From: 66-474 sp963771735
Lineage (GTDB): Bacteria; Pseudomonadota; Gammaproteobacteria; Xanthomonadales; Rhodanobacteraceae
DNA length: 64,000 nt
Direction of reading: 5' to 3'
Assembly: GCA_963771735.1 (NCBI GenBank)
Contig: CAVYUN010000002.1
Location: 310,001 to 374,000, forward strand
This document shows, piece after piece, positions 35,201 through 43,896 of this stretch. Position 1 is the stretch's first letter; every line of letters begins with the position of its first letter. The position numbers and the translations under genes are program-made. The notes under the pieces were generated by a model. That model ran no database searches, was not told the origin of the DNA, and saw only the letters and a program-made list of their open reading frames with translations.

Positions 35201-36418
35201 TCACTCTTCCACCGGATGTGGATTCGGATTGAAGGCCGGCTGCACCTTGTTGTTGAAGTCCACGGGCGAGTCGTTCCTCAGCTTCAACTGGCCGCTGGTG
35301 ACGACCACGTCGCCCTGCTTGATGCCGGAGAGCACCGCGACCTGGTCGCCGCGCGTGGGCCCGACGGTCACCACGACCTGCCGCACGTAATGCGCGGACT
35401 TGTCGTCCTTGCCGGCGGGGCCGGACGACTTGGGCGTGGCCGGTTCGCCGCTGGCGCTGGGTGCAGGCGGCGTGCCGTCATGCACCACGAACACGGTGTC
35501 ACCGTACGGCGCGTAGGAGATCGCGGTCTGCGGCAGCGTCAGGTAGCGTTTCTGGCTGCCCGAATCCACCGCGACGTTCGCGAACATCCCGGGCACCAGC
35601 AGCTTGTCGGGATTGGGCACGGTCGCCTCGACGCCGACGTTGCGGGTGGACAAGTCCACCTTCGGATCGGTCGCGCTGACTTCGCCCGTGAAAGTCTTGT
35701 TCTTGAAGGCATCCACGCTGAGCTCGACCTTGCCGCCGAGCTTCAGCATGTTCAGCGACGACTGCGGCACGGTGAAATCGACGTATACCGGATCGAGCTG
35801 TTGCAGCGTGACCACCGAGGTGCCCGCATTGATGTACTGGCCGGGGTTGGCCGTGATGATGCCGACTCGTCCGGAGAATGGCGCGCGCAGGGTCTTCTTC
35901 GCGACCAGCGCGGCCTGCGCCGCGGCCTGCGCCTGGGCACTCTTGAGGCTGGCCATGTCGGTGTCGTACTGCGCCTTGCTGATCGCCTGCACCGCCAACT
36001 GTTTCTTGGCGCGATCGGCGGTCAACTCGGCCAGCCGTGCGTTGGCCTGCAACGAGGCCAGCGTCGCCCGGTCCTGGGCATCCACCAGCTTCATCAGCAC
36101 CTGGCCTTTCTTCACGTCGACGCCGGATTTCACGTCCACGCTCTCCACGATCCCCGCCAGTTCGAACGCGAGATCGCTGCCGTGGACCGCGCGCACGTTG
36201 CCGACCGCCTGGACATGCGGTTGCCAGTCCTGATACTCGGCGGTCATGGTGCTGACCGTCTGCGGCTGGCTGGCCATCGACTTCATGAACTTGCCGATCA
36301 TGATGCCCTTGAAGGTGTTGAACCCGATCAGCAGCGCGAACAGGATCGCCACCGCGACGATCACGATGATCAGGCGCTTGCGCAACTTGGGCCGTGCGGA
36401 AGGTTGGTATGCATTCAT
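35201..36418 (-). CDS. RND efflux periplasmic adaptor (membrane fusion protein)
   Basis: This 405-residue adaptor links the RND pump to the outer-membrane channel. One N-terminal transmembrane helix (about 15-35) is followed by a barrel-sandwich hybrid split by an alpha-hairpin (GIVESVDVKSGVDVKKGQVLMKL ... KKTLRAPFSGRVGIITANPGQYI) and beta-barrel/MP domains with LLVPGMFANVAV and LPQTAI. An Ala/Pro/Ser-rich insertion (about 320-345) interrupts the C-terminal domain. The ATG at 36418 was chosen; an upstream reading lacks support. It is the middle gene of the OMF-MFP-RND operon. Confidence 0.93.
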   Translation of the reverse strand: MNAYQPSARPKLRKRLIIVIVAVAILFALLIGFNTFKGIMIGKFMKSMASQPQTVSTMTAEYQDWQPHVQAVGNVRAVHGSDLAFELAGIVESVDVKSGVDVKKGQVLMKLVDAQDRATLASLQANARLAELTADRAKKQLAVQAISKAQYDTDMASLKSAQAQAAAQAALVAKKTLRAPFSGRVGIITANPGQYINAGTSVVTLQQLDPVYVDFTVPQSSLNMLKLGGKVELSVDAFKNKTFTGEVSATDPKVDLSTRNVGVEATVPNPDKLLVPGMFANVAVDSGSQKRYLTLPQTAISYAPYGDTVFVVHDGTPPAPSASGEPATPKSSGPAGKDDKSAHYVRQVVVTVGPTRGDQVAVLSGIKQGDVVVTSGQLKLRNDSPVDFNNKVQPAFNPNPHPVEE

Positions 36419-36570
36419 GGGGTCATCTCTTGTTTGCGATCGCCCCGATCGCTGCAATCAGGGACGCCAGTATTGATTGTGTGTTTTTATCGATGAAGTC
36501 GGAAAGGGCCATCGCCACCGCCATCCCCGGTCAAGCCCTGTTTGGCCCGGCCTTTATCATCAAGCTCTCA

Positions 36571-38148
36571 TCATTCTTGCGATCGTTCCTGATCGCCACG
36601 ATCAGGATCAGCAACGGTGGTGGAAAGGGTTCGCGTCGACGTGGCACCGGAACGCCCCTCCGTGGACTGACTTTCCACGAAGCCTTGCCAGCCGCCGCCC
36701 AGCGCGGCGTACAGCGCCGCGGTGTCGGCCAGACGCGACGTGCGCGCCGTGATGGCGGCAATCCGGGCCTGCTGGTACTGGCGTTCGGCGGACAGCAGCG
36801 TGAGGTAATCGACGGCGCCGATCCGGTACTGGTCGCGGGTCAGCGACAACAACCTGGCCGCGTCCTGCTCGGACGCGCTTTGCGCGTTCAGCGATTGCGC
36901 ATCGAACTCGAGCGCCTGCAGCGAATCGGCGACGTTCTGGAAAGCCTTGAGCACGGTCTCCTGCCAGTCGGCCAGCGCCGCCTGCATCCCGGCCTGCGAA
37001 GCGCGTTTCTTGTGCAGCAGTTCGCCACCGTGGAACAGCGGTTGCAGCAGGCTCAGTCCGATCGACCACGCACCGGTGCCGGCGGAGAACAAATCGCCCG
37101 CATGCAACGCGGTCGAACCACCGCTGCCGGACAGGGTGATCTGCGGCAGCATGTTCGCGGTCGCGACGCCGACCTGGGCCGTTGCCGCATGCAGCAAGGC
37201 CGAGGCGGCACGGATGTCCGGACGCTGCGCGACCAGCGTGGAAGGCAGGCTGACGGGAATGTCGGTGGGCAGGGTGACATCGGCCAGCGTGACCGGCTGC
37301 AACTTCAGTTGTGCCGGCGTGACGCCGAGATAGGTCGCCAGCTGGGTCTGGGTTGCGGCGAGCTTCTGGCGCAACGGCGGCAGTGTCGCCTGCGTCGCGG
37401 CCAGTTGCGAACGCACCGCCAGGGTGTCGGAGAGCGACTTGACGCCGATCGCCTGCTGCTTTTGGGTAATGTCGAGTTCTTTCTTGAGCGAATCGAGGAT
37501 GTCACGGGTCGCCTGGACCTGCTCGCGCAGCGAAGCTTCCTGCAGCGAGGCGGTGACGACATTCGCGGCGAGCGTCAGATAGGTCGCGTCGAGTTGCGCG
37601 CGCTGGTAGTCGGCCTGGGCCTTTTGCGCCTCGATGGTGCGGCGCACGCCGCCGAACAAGTCGAACGTGTAGCTCACGTTCACCGAGGCGTTGTAGACGG
37701 TCAACGGCGAAAAGGTGATGGCGCCGCCATACGCCGCGCCGGATTGCTTTTCCCGCGTCACACCCGCTTGCGCATCCAGGGCCGGGAACAGCGCGCCGCC
37801 CGCCGCCCTGGCGTTTTCCTCGGCTTCCTTCAGCGAAGCCTCGGCCGAAGCGATGGTCGGACTGTGCTGGAGCGCCATCCGCACGCGGCGGTCCAGTTCG
37901 GCGTTGCCGAAGGTGGTCCACCAGCGCCGCGGCACTTTCTCGCCGGCGAGAAAGCGCTGTGCATCGCCGCCCGCGGTCTTGGTCGAGGTGGTCGCCGGCG
38001 GCAACGGCGCCGCAGTGTAGCGATCGACATGCGGTGCGGCCGGTTCCCGGAAATTCGGGCCGACGGCGCATCCGGCCAGTGCGAGCACGGCCGCCACCGT
38101 GGCGACCCGCCCTGCGACGGATCTCGATTGGATCATGGGCTGCGTCAT
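36571..38148 (-). CDS. outer-membrane efflux lipoprotein (NodT/OprM family)
   Basis: The protein has 525 residues. A type II signal peptide ends in the lipobox LALAGC (Cys about residue 27). TolC-family features follow: FREPAAPHVDRYTAA, WWTTFGNAELDRRVRMAL, long amphipathic helices with the repeat-type ADYQRAQLDATYLTLAANVV, and QRPDIRAASALLHAATAQVGVATANMLPQITLSG in the second half. It forms the trimeric outer-membrane channel of this pump. It is the first gene of the operon, 152 bases before the adaptor gene. A promoter and a palindromic operator lie 50-100 bases upstream. Confidence 0.93.
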   Translation of the reverse strand: MTQPMIQSRSVAGRVATVAAVLALAGCAVGPNFREPAAPHVDRYTAAPLPPATTSTKTAGGDAQRFLAGEKVPRRWWTTFGNAELDRRVRMALQHSPTIASAEASLKEAEENARAAGGALFPALDAQAGVTREKQSGAAYGGAITFSPLTVYNASVNVSYTFDLFGGVRRTIEAQKAQADYQRAQLDATYLTLAANVVTASLQEASLREQVQATRDILDSLKKELDITQKQQAIGVKSLSDTLAVRSQLAATQATLPPLRQKLAATQTQLATYLGVTPAQLKLQPVTLADVTLPTDIPVSLPSTLVAQRPDIRAASALLHAATAQVGVATANMLPQITLSGSGGSTALHAGDLFSAGTGAWSIGLSLLQPLFHGGELLHKKRASQAGMQAALADWQETVLKAFQNVADSLQALEFDAQSLNAQSASEQDAARLLSLTRDQYRIGAVDYLTLLSAERQYQQARIAAITARTSRLADTAALYAALGGGWQGFVESQSTEGRSGATSTRTLSTTVADPDRGDQERSQE

Positions 38149-38196
38149 TCAGGCTAGGGAACGGTCTGAAGTGTGGTGGAGGGCGCCCGTTGGGCG

Positions 38197-38212
38197 GTTC
38201 ATATAACTGAAC
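38197..38212. promoter_or_regulatory. palindromic operator candidate of the RND operon
   Basis: GTTCA (38197-38201), six AT-rich bases and TGAAC (38208-38212) form an inverted repeat just downstream of the -10 box, across the likely transcription start. The position is that of a TetR- or MarR-type repressor site. No regulator gene is adjacent. Confidence 0.45.
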
Positions 38213-38220
38213 TGTGCGGT

Positions 38221-38249
38221 ATTGTATTTACTTGGGTCGTGCAATGCAA
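38221..38249 (-). promoter_or_regulatory. promoter of the RND efflux operon
   Basis: On the minus strand: -35 TTGCAT (38249-38244), a 17-base spacer, and -10 TACAAT (38226-38221; 5 of 6). It lies 73 bases ahead of the outer-membrane factor ATG. The rest of the 330-base gap (38250-38478) shows no gene or structure that I can support. Confidence 0.55.
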
Positions 38250-38478
38250 CATTTCGACCCACCCCGACCCGCATCCGGCCGGGCAGCTTTCCAGCTGACC
38301 GTCATGCATTGCAGGAATGCCACGGGACCGTGCGCATTTCACACCCGATGCGCGCGGCTGCACAGAGTCGAAAGTCCTGCTTTTCGACATGACAATCGTC
38401 AGCCGGCCGTTGCGACACCCTGTAGACGAGTGACGGTACTTGATTTCGACAAGCGCTCGCATCGCTCGTATCGGCAAG

Positions 38479-38973
38479 CTATCGCCCGGGCACGGGGCCC
38501 GAACGCGCGGCGAGCCGGAGGCGGAACGCAGCCAGCGAAACTCGCCACCAGTCGGCGGCTCGTGCAAGTGTAGCTTGCTCGGGAAAACCATGCCGGGCAG
38601 CGTGCCGTTGCGGAATCGTGTCCCAGGCGCGGTGCTCGATTGAAACCCGTGTCTCGTCCCCGACGGGCTCGAAACGGACCTCGACCTCGGTCGACTGCTC
38701 CGGTGCGAAACTCGCCTGCCGCCAGGCGAAGACCAGGCGGCTGCCAGGCTCCCATACCGAGATTCGCCCGATCTCGAATTCCTCGCCGTCCTCGAACGTG
38801 GTGTAGAGCCGGCCCCCGGCACCCGGCTCGAACGCCAACCGGCCATCGCCGCGCGACGTGATCCGGAACAGATCGTCGGGGCGCCACCACGCGGCGATCT
38901 CGCCGGTGAACGCGTCGAAAGCGCGCGCGGGATCGGACGGCACGCGAATGGCGAGGAAGACCTTCGACGTCAT
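38479..38973 (-). CDS. SRPBCC (START/AHSA1-like) domain protein
   Basis: This 164-residue protein is of the activator-of-Hsp90-like SRPBCC group: an FLAIRVPSDPARAFDAFTGEIAAWW start, GGRLYTTFEDGEEFEIGRISVWEPGSRLVFAW and SIEHRAWDTIP, with a C-terminal helix WWRVSLAAFRLRLA closing the hydrophobic pocket. Binding target unknown. Its ATG overlaps the stop of an ArsR gene (ATGA), which in turn overlaps a VOC-family gene. ArsR-SRPBCC pairs are a frequent module; the SRPBCC partner probably acts on or senses the same small hydrophobic ligand. Confidence 0.85.
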   Translation of the reverse strand: MTSKVFLAIRVPSDPARAFDAFTGEIAAWWRPDDLFRITSRGDGRLAFEPGAGGRLYTTFEDGEEFEIGRISVWEPGSRLVFAWRQASFAPEQSTEVEVRFEPVGDETRVSIEHRAWDTIPQRHAARHGFPEQATLARAADWWRVSLAAFRLRLAARSGPVPGR

Positions 38974-39296
38974 CGCTTGCGCACGTGCTCCCGGAACGCC
39001 ACGAGCTGGCTCGCCCACGCGGTCTCAGTCTGCTCCAGCCAGGCCTTCAATTCGGCCATGGGCTGTGGCCGCAATTGATAGATTCGCACCCGTGAATCGA
39101 AAGCATCGCGTTGCTCGTCAACGAGTCCGCTCTCGCGCAATGCGCGCAGGTGCCGGCTCATCGCGGGGAACGAAGTGCGCGTGGCATCGGCAAGTTCGCC
39201 GGCACGGCGCGGACGCTCGCGCAACAGATCGACGATCTGCCGCCGGCACGGCACGGCCAACGCGGCCAGGGTGCGGTCGAGCCTCGCGGCGTTCAC
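38970..39296 (-). CDS. ArsR family transcriptional regulator
   Basis: This 108-residue winged-helix repressor has LDRTLAALAVPCRRQIVDLLRE, recognition helix region TSFPAMSRHLRALRESGLVDEQRDAFDSRVRIYQL and a C-terminal dimer helix. It lacks the metal-binding ELCVCDL-type box, so it belongs to the non-metal group usually paired with SRPBCC genes. It starts at GTG 39296, whose last two bases and the next A form the stop of the preceding VOC gene (GTGA). Downstream it overlaps the SRPBCC gene by four bases. Probably autoregulates the three-gene operon. Confidence 0.87.
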   Translation of the reverse strand: MNAARLDRTLAALAVPCRRQIVDLLRERPRRAGELADATRTSFPAMSRHLRALRESGLVDEQRDAFDSRVRIYQLRPQPMAELKAWLEQTETAWASQLVAFREHVRKR

Positions 39297-39757
39297 GCCA
39301 GCCGCTTGAACTTGAAGCCGGTCGCCTCTTCCATTTCCTGCAGGGAGACCTCCCTGACCGACTGGGCAAAAGTCCAGTGATGGCCTTCGGGATCCACGGC
39401 CATGTAGGTGCGATCGCCATAGAACTGGTCGGCGGGCTCCATCGCGATCTGTGCGCCGGCGCGGCGCGCGTGCTCGCAGTGCGCGTCGATGTCGCGATCG
39501 ATGCGCACGTGGATGCGCTGGGTGTTCGCGCCGGCGACGGCCTTGGGGCTGCGCGTCCAGTCGGTCCACTCGTTGCCGATCATCACCACGCCGTCGCCGT
39601 GGCTCATCTCGGCATGCACGATGTTGCCGTCGGCATCGGTCAGCACCTCGCTCGGCTCGAAGCCGAAGGCATTCTGCAACCACTCGAGGGCGGCACGGTT
39701 GTCCTTGTAGATGACGGACGGGATGAAGGATGGACGCGGGAAGGCCGGGTTCGACAT
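39293..39757 (-). CDS. VOC family (glyoxalase/PhnB-like) protein
   Basis: This 154-residue vicinal-oxygen-chelate protein has IPSVIYKDNRAALEWLQNAFGFE, DADGNIVHAEMSHGDGVVMIG and DRTYMAVDPEGHHWTFAQ, the paired beta-alpha-beta-beta-beta layout with a typical His/Glu metal set. It is closest in pattern to PhnB-like and bleomycin-resistance-type proteins; the substrate cannot be read. It is the first gene of a tightly overlapped operon with ArsR and SRPBCC genes. The ATG at 39757 has TTGGAG upstream. Confidence 0.87.
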   Translation of the reverse strand: MSNPAFPRPSFIPSVIYKDNRAALEWLQNAFGFEPSEVLTDADGNIVHAEMSHGDGVVMIGNEWTDWTRSPKAVAGANTQRIHVRIDRDIDAHCEHARRAGAQIAMEPADQFYGDRTYMAVDPEGHHWTFAQSVREVSLQEMEEATGFKFKRLA

Positions 39758-39775
39758 GACAGGCTCCAATTAGTT

Positions 39776-39812
39776 TCAGAACATGTAAATAGTTAACACT
39801 AAATGTAAGCAC
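39776..39812 (-). promoter_or_regulatory. AT-rich operator/promoter region of the VOC-ArsR-SRPBCC operon
   Basis: A sharply AT-rich stretch in otherwise GC-rich DNA. It contains the palindrome GTTAAC (39792-39797) flanked by two direct ATGTAA copies (39783-39788 and 39803-39808). This is a good candidate for ArsR autoregulation; I cannot fix the -35 and -10 hexamers with confidence. Confidence 0.4.
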
Positions 39813-39879
39813 ATTTCAAGTGGCACGACGATGCCGTCGGCCACGACAGGTTGTCGCGCAGCCCATCGGGCCCGCCGCG

Positions 39880-40989
39880 TCAGCGGTGCGGTTCGGACAG
39901 GTACTCCCGGCTCTGCATTTCGATCAACCGGCTTTCGATGCGGGCGAAATCCATGCGCAGGCGCTTGCCGTCGTAGAGTTCGACCACCGGCACCTGGGCC
40001 GTCGCGGCCAGCTTCACGCGGCGGTCGTACAACTCGTCGATCAGGTGCACGAAGCGTTGCGCGGCGTCCTCGTTGAACGGCGTGAATTGCGGCACGCCGG
40101 AAATCAGGATCGCGGCATAGGTCTGCGCCAGCTCGATGTAATCGGCCGAGCCATATGGGCCGTCGCACACGGCGGCGAAATCGAACCAGGCCGCCTGCGC
40201 GCTGGTGCGGCGCGCGCGGAACATGCGGTCGTTGATCTCGAGCGGGACGTCCCGCTGGATCGGCCCCTGGGCAAGCTCGCCGAACAGCCGCTCGAGCGCG
40301 TTTTCCGCGCGCGCATCGTCGGGCGTGAGGTATACCGGCGCCCGGGTCAGCGCGCGCAGTCGCCAGTCGCGTGGCGAAGCCAGTTCCATGACCTCGCAAT
40401 GTTCATCCAGCAGGGCGATCGCGGGCAGGAACCGCTCGCGCTGCAGGCCGTCCCGGTAGAGATCACGCGGCGGCGTGTTGGAAGTCGCGACCAGCGCGAC
40501 GCCGCGGTCGAACAGCGCCCGCAGCAGGCCGTGCAGGATCATCGCATCGCCGATGTCGGTGACCATGAATTCGTCGAGGCAAAGCACCCTCGCGCGCGCA
40601 GCGATGTCCGCGGCGACCCTTTGCAGCGGATCGCGCACATCGCCGAGCGCGCGCAAGCGCGCCTGCACGTCCAGCATGAACCGATGGAAGTGCACGCGCA
40701 GCGCCACGCCTTGCGGAAGCGAAGCCACGAACTGGTCCATCAACATGGTCTTGCCGCGTCCGACCGCACCCCACAAGTACAAGCCGCGCACGACCGTCGC
40801 GTTTCCCGTCATTCGCTCACGCATGCGCACGAACACGCTCGGTTGCGGCGCCAGCAACACCGCGTGCAGCCGATCGAACGCGGCCAGCGCGGCCTGCTGG
40901 GCATGATCGTGATGCCAAAGGCCGTGCGTGACGCCGCGCGCGTAACGCGTGCTTGGTGAATCAACGCTGCCAGAAGCCGCTTCGTCCAT
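39880..40989 (-). CDS. zapE: cell division protein ZapE (AFG1-like ATPase)
   Basis: This 369-residue ATPase of the AFG1/ZapE family binds FtsZ and affects Z-ring stability during division, mainly under stress. It has Walker A GLYLWGAVGRGKTMLMD (about 70-86), then VHFHRFMLDVQARL, Walker B VLCLDEFMVTDIGDAM, sensor-like LVATSNTPPRDLYRDGLQRERFLPAI and the C-terminal WFDFAAVCDGPYGSADYIELA motif. Start codons at 41004 and 40989 are both possible; the shorter one begins nearer the family's usual first residues. It is a single-gene unit, with 256 bases of apparently empty DNA on the upstream side. Confidence 0.93.
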   Translation of the reverse strand: MDEAASGSVDSPSTRYARGVTHGLWHHDHAQQAALAAFDRLHAVLLAPQPSVFVRMRERMTGNATVVRGLYLWGAVGRGKTMLMDQFVASLPQGVALRVHFHRFMLDVQARLRALGDVRDPLQRVAADIAARARVLCLDEFMVTDIGDAMILHGLLRALFDRGVALVATSNTPPRDLYRDGLQRERFLPAIALLDEHCEVMELASPRDWRLRALTRAPVYLTPDDARAENALERLFGELAQGPIQRDVPLEINDRMFRARRTSAQAAWFDFAAVCDGPYGSADYIELAQTYAAILISGVPQFTPFNEDAAQRFVHLIDELYDRRVKLAATAQVPVVELYDGKRLRMDFARIESRLIEMQSREYLSEPHR

Positions 40990-41245
40990 TGGTATTGAGT
41001 GCATCGAAATCGTCGCGAGCGAAGGCAGATTGCTTGACGCCCGCAGGGCGAGCCAGGTAGACGTGTGATTCAGCGCAGCATGTGGAGCGTACACGTCGGC
41101 AAGTCAAGATAACTCGCCGCAAAGCTGACACTCGTGGACCAAAGCTCCGCGGCCTTTCGCTGCGCGAATGTTCGCTCCGGCATCCTGCCTGCACAGCGCG
41201 AGCCCCCGGCGCGCAAGCTGTCTGGCTCGGCAGGTTTCAATGCAC

Positions 41246-41926
41246 TCAAGGCGGCGGCGGCAACCAGCCGCGTACGGCGTTCTTGACCGCGCCGCGCAGA
41301 TCCATCAACCGGCGGTGGAAGAAGTGCCCGGTCTCGGGCATGCGGATCAGGACCGGTTTGGGGTCCAGCGTTTCGATCCAGTCGAACACGCTTTGCGGAT
41401 CGACCACTTCATCGTCCTCGCCCTGCACCACCAGCCACGGGCAGGTCGGCATCGCCAGTTCCGCGAACTCGTAGCGATCGACCGGCGGCGCCACCGTTAT
41501 CAGCACATCCGCCCCCAGCGAACGCGCACTGCGCAGCGCGATGTAGCTGCCGAAGGAGAACCCCGCCAGCCATAGTGCGTCGCCGGGCCGCACATGGCGT
41601 ACCCATTGCGCCACCGCCACCAGATCGCCGCTCTCGCCGTCGCCGTTGTCGAATTCGCCGCTGGACGCGCCGGTACCGCGGAAATTGAAGCGCACCGTCG
41701 CCAACCCGGATTCGCGCAGGGCGCGCTCCAGCATCGTGACGACCTTGTTGCGCATGGTGCCGCCCTGCTGCGGATTCGGATGACAGATCACGACGGTGCC
41801 CGCGCGCGCCTGACCCGGCTCGGGTAAGGCGGTCGCCACTTCCAGCGTGCCGGCGGGACCGGGCAGCGCGAAGACGGCAGGGGCGTCGGGGAAGCCGGCC
41901 GGTGCCGGCGGCAAGTCGTTGGCCAT
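41246..41926 (-). CDS. alpha/beta hydrolase of the CocE/dienelactone-hydrolase-like short type
   Basis: This 226-residue hydrolase shows VVICHPNPQQGGTMRNKVV (oxyanion His-Pro), RFNFRGTGASSGEFDNGDGE, the nucleophile elbow AGFSFGSYIALRSA (Ser about 130), the acid in VQGEDDEVV and the His in PETGHFFHRRL. This group is widely annotated as a serine hydrolase of unknown substrate in proteobacteria. Divergent from acpH with only 17 bases between the starts, so their promoters must overlap. Confidence 0.85.
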   Translation of the reverse strand: MANDLPPAPAGFPDAPAVFALPGPAGTLEVATALPEPGQARAGTVVICHPNPQQGGTMRNKVVTMLERALRESGLATVRFNFRGTGASSGEFDNGDGESGDLVAVAQWVRHVRPGDALWLAGFSFGSYIALRSARSLGADVLITVAPPVDRYEFAELAMPTCPWLVVQGEDDEVVDPQSVFDWIETLDPKPVLIRMPETGHFFHRRLMDLRGAVKNAVRGWLPPPP

Positions 41927-41943
41927 CGGCGCATGATACAGCC

Positions 41944-42543
41944 ATGAACCATCTCGCCCACGCCCTGCTCGCCGACACCGGCGGCGCCGAGTTTGCACTC
42001 GGCAGCGCGATGGGCGATTTCGTCCACGGCCGCCCGGATCCGGCGTGGCCTGCGGCACGCCGGGCGGGCCTGCGTTTCCACCGCGCAATCGACGGCTACA
42101 CCGACGCTCACCCCGAGGTCGCGGCGGCGCGCAACCTGTTCGATCCGCCCCTGCGCCGCTACGCGGGCATCATGCTGGACGTCTGGTTCGATCACTTGCT
42201 GGTGCGCGGATGGGATCGTTACCACCCCGGCGAATCACTCGGGCGATTCTCGCGCTGCTGGCTGGCACTGCTCGACCAGCGCGCGGCGGACCTGCCCGAC
42301 CCGCTGCGTGCGTTCCTGGCCTGGATGCATGCACACGGGCTGCCTGCGGCTTATGGCGACGAGGCCACCCTCGAGCTGGTATTGCGCGGCCTCGCGCGGC
42401 GTCTGTCGCGTCCCTCGCCCCTGGGCAACGCCCTGCCCGCGCTGCGCGCTCGCGACAGTCTGCTGCAGAAGCATTTCGATGCCTTCTTTCCCCAACTCCT
42501 CGCTCAGGCGGAAACCTTGCGCGACGAATTGTTGCCGGGGTGA
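41944..42543 (+). CDS. acpH: acyl carrier protein phosphodiesterase (AcpH)
   Basis: This 199-residue member of the HD-related AcpH family removes the 4'-phosphopantetheine group from acyl carrier protein, giving apo-ACP. It starts MNHLAHALLA, followed by GSAMGDFVHG, LRFHRAIDGYTDAHPEV, the metal-binding pattern DVWFDHLLVRGWDRY and a C-terminal ARDSLLQKHFDAFFPQL. The residues around FHRAID and DVWFDH agree with the family. The last 40 bases overlap, tail to tail, the 3' end of the convergent carrier gene. Confidence 0.88.
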   Translation: MNHLAHALLADTGGAEFALGSAMGDFVHGRPDPAWPAARRAGLRFHRAIDGYTDAHPEVAAARNLFDPPLRRYAGIMLDVWFDHLLVRGWDRYHPGESLGRFSRCWLALLDQRAADLPDPLRAFLAWMHAHGLPAAYGDEATLELVLRGLARRLSRPSPLGNALPALRARDSLLQKHFDAFFPQLLAQAETLRDELLPG

Positions 42544-43805
42544 TCGGCAACGGCGGCGTGGCTTGCCACGACCGCGCGCCAGCCGAACCAGCCGGCCATT
42601 CCGGCCGCTGCGGCGGAAACGGCTCCGATCACTCCGAGCGTCGCGCCCAACGCCCGCATGCCGTCCAATGCACTGGCCACCGTGACATCGCCAAACCGCC
42701 ACACCGCGGTTTCGACGAAGTTCTTGCCTTTGTAGCGGGTTTCCCGCGAGACGCGCGTGTACAACGCATCCGATGCCGGCTTGGCCACGCCGTAGGCGAA
42801 ACTGCGGGTGACGACCAACGTCAGCGGCACCAGCGCGACGGCGAACCCGGCGACGCCGATCGGCGTGGCGCCGAACAGCGCCACCGCCAGCAGCATCGCC
42901 ACGTTCACGAGCGCCGGCAGCACCAGGCCCGAGACGACGCCGAAGCGCGGCAGCATCCAGCGCGTGAGCCCGACCTGCAAGACCATCTGCAGCACGTTGA
43001 CGGTGAGATCGATGTGCCCGTAAAAGGCCGTGCGCGCGGCGGCTTCCGCGAAATGCGCCTTGGCATAATCGGCGACCAATGCATAGGCCAGCGTGCCCAC
43101 GCCATCCGAGAACAGCATCAGCAGCGCCATCCGGCGCAGGAACGGATCGACGAAGGTCGCACGCAAACCGGCCAGCAGCGAACCGCCGATGGGCCTGGCT
43201 TCGACGCGAGCTGTGCTGCTCGCCGAAGACAGATACAGCATCAGGCCGAGCGCGCCCGACAACAGCACTGCCGACACCGCCAGCAGGGGCGCCACCCCGA
43301 TTGCCCTGACCAACAGCGAGGTCAACGCGGGGCCGGCCAGCGCACCGACCGCCCCGCCCAGCGCGATCAGCGGGAACACGCTGCGTGCGCGTGCAGGATC
43401 GAACAGGTCGGCCATCAGGCTCCAGAACAGCGACACCACGAACAGGTTGAACACGCTGACCCAAATGAAGAAAACGATGCCGAGACCGCGCGCTCCGATT
43501 TGCGCCTGTTTCGCGAACGACGGCACGAATGCGACCAGGCACAGGATGAAGAAGCCATAGCTCCAGGCAAGCAATGCACGTCGCGGCAGGCGCGCCGAGA
43601 GCCAGCCGAATGCGGGAGCGACCGCGAGCGTGGCGACGAACGTGCCGGCGTAGAACCACGGCAATGCGATCGAACCGGTGGCACCCGCGAGCTGGTCGCG
43701 CACCGGGCGGATCACGTAATACGCGGCCAATACAAAGCAGAACGCCAGCGCGGCCAGCACCACCATCCAGCGTTCACCCGCCGGTGCGACATCGCGTATT
43801 TGCAT
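42504..43805 (-). CDS. Npt1/Npt2-like MFS carrier
   Basis: This 433-residue inner-membrane protein has about twelve predicted helices. It starts with LAFCFVLAAYYVIRPVRDQLAG and LPWFYAGTFVATLAVAPAFGWLSARLPRR, the pattern of the Npt/AAA-type transporter group distantly related to ATP/ADP translocases but found in free-living bacteria, where the cargo is unknown. Later marks are FFIWVSVFNLFVVSLFWSLMADLF and KPASDALYTRVSRETRYKGKNFVET. It overlaps the convergent acpH gene by 40 bases. Nothing adjacent hints at substrate. Confidence 0.8.
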   Translation of the reverse strand: MQIRDVAPAGERWMVVLAALAFCFVLAAYYVIRPVRDQLAGATGSIALPWFYAGTFVATLAVAPAFGWLSARLPRRALLAWSYGFFILCLVAFVPSFAKQAQIGARGLGIVFFIWVSVFNLFVVSLFWSLMADLFDPARARSVFPLIALGGAVGALAGPALTSLLVRAIGVAPLLAVSAVLLSGALGLMLYLSSASSTARVEARPIGGSLLAGLRATFVDPFLRRMALLMLFSDGVGTLAYALVADYAKAHFAEAAARTAFYGHIDLTVNVLQMVLQVGLTRWMLPRFGVVSGLVLPALVNVAMLLAVALFGATPIGVAGFAVALVPLTLVVTRSFAYGVAKPASDALYTRVSRETRYKGKNFVETAVWRFGDVTVASALDGMRALGATLGVIGAVSAAAAGMAGWFGWRAVVASHAAVADHPGNNSSRKVSA

Positions 43806-43896
43806 GCCTTGCCTTCGGGTTCCGCGCACGTCGCGCGCCGGGCGAGGCTAGCACGCCCGGCCGTGCCAGAATGCATTTCACCGGGAGCGATCCGCG

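Noticed and set aside
42504..42543. Tail-to-tail overlap of acpH and the Npt-like carrier as a sign of misannotation
   Set aside because: Both C-termini look natural for their families, and short convergent overlaps are common in compact genomes.
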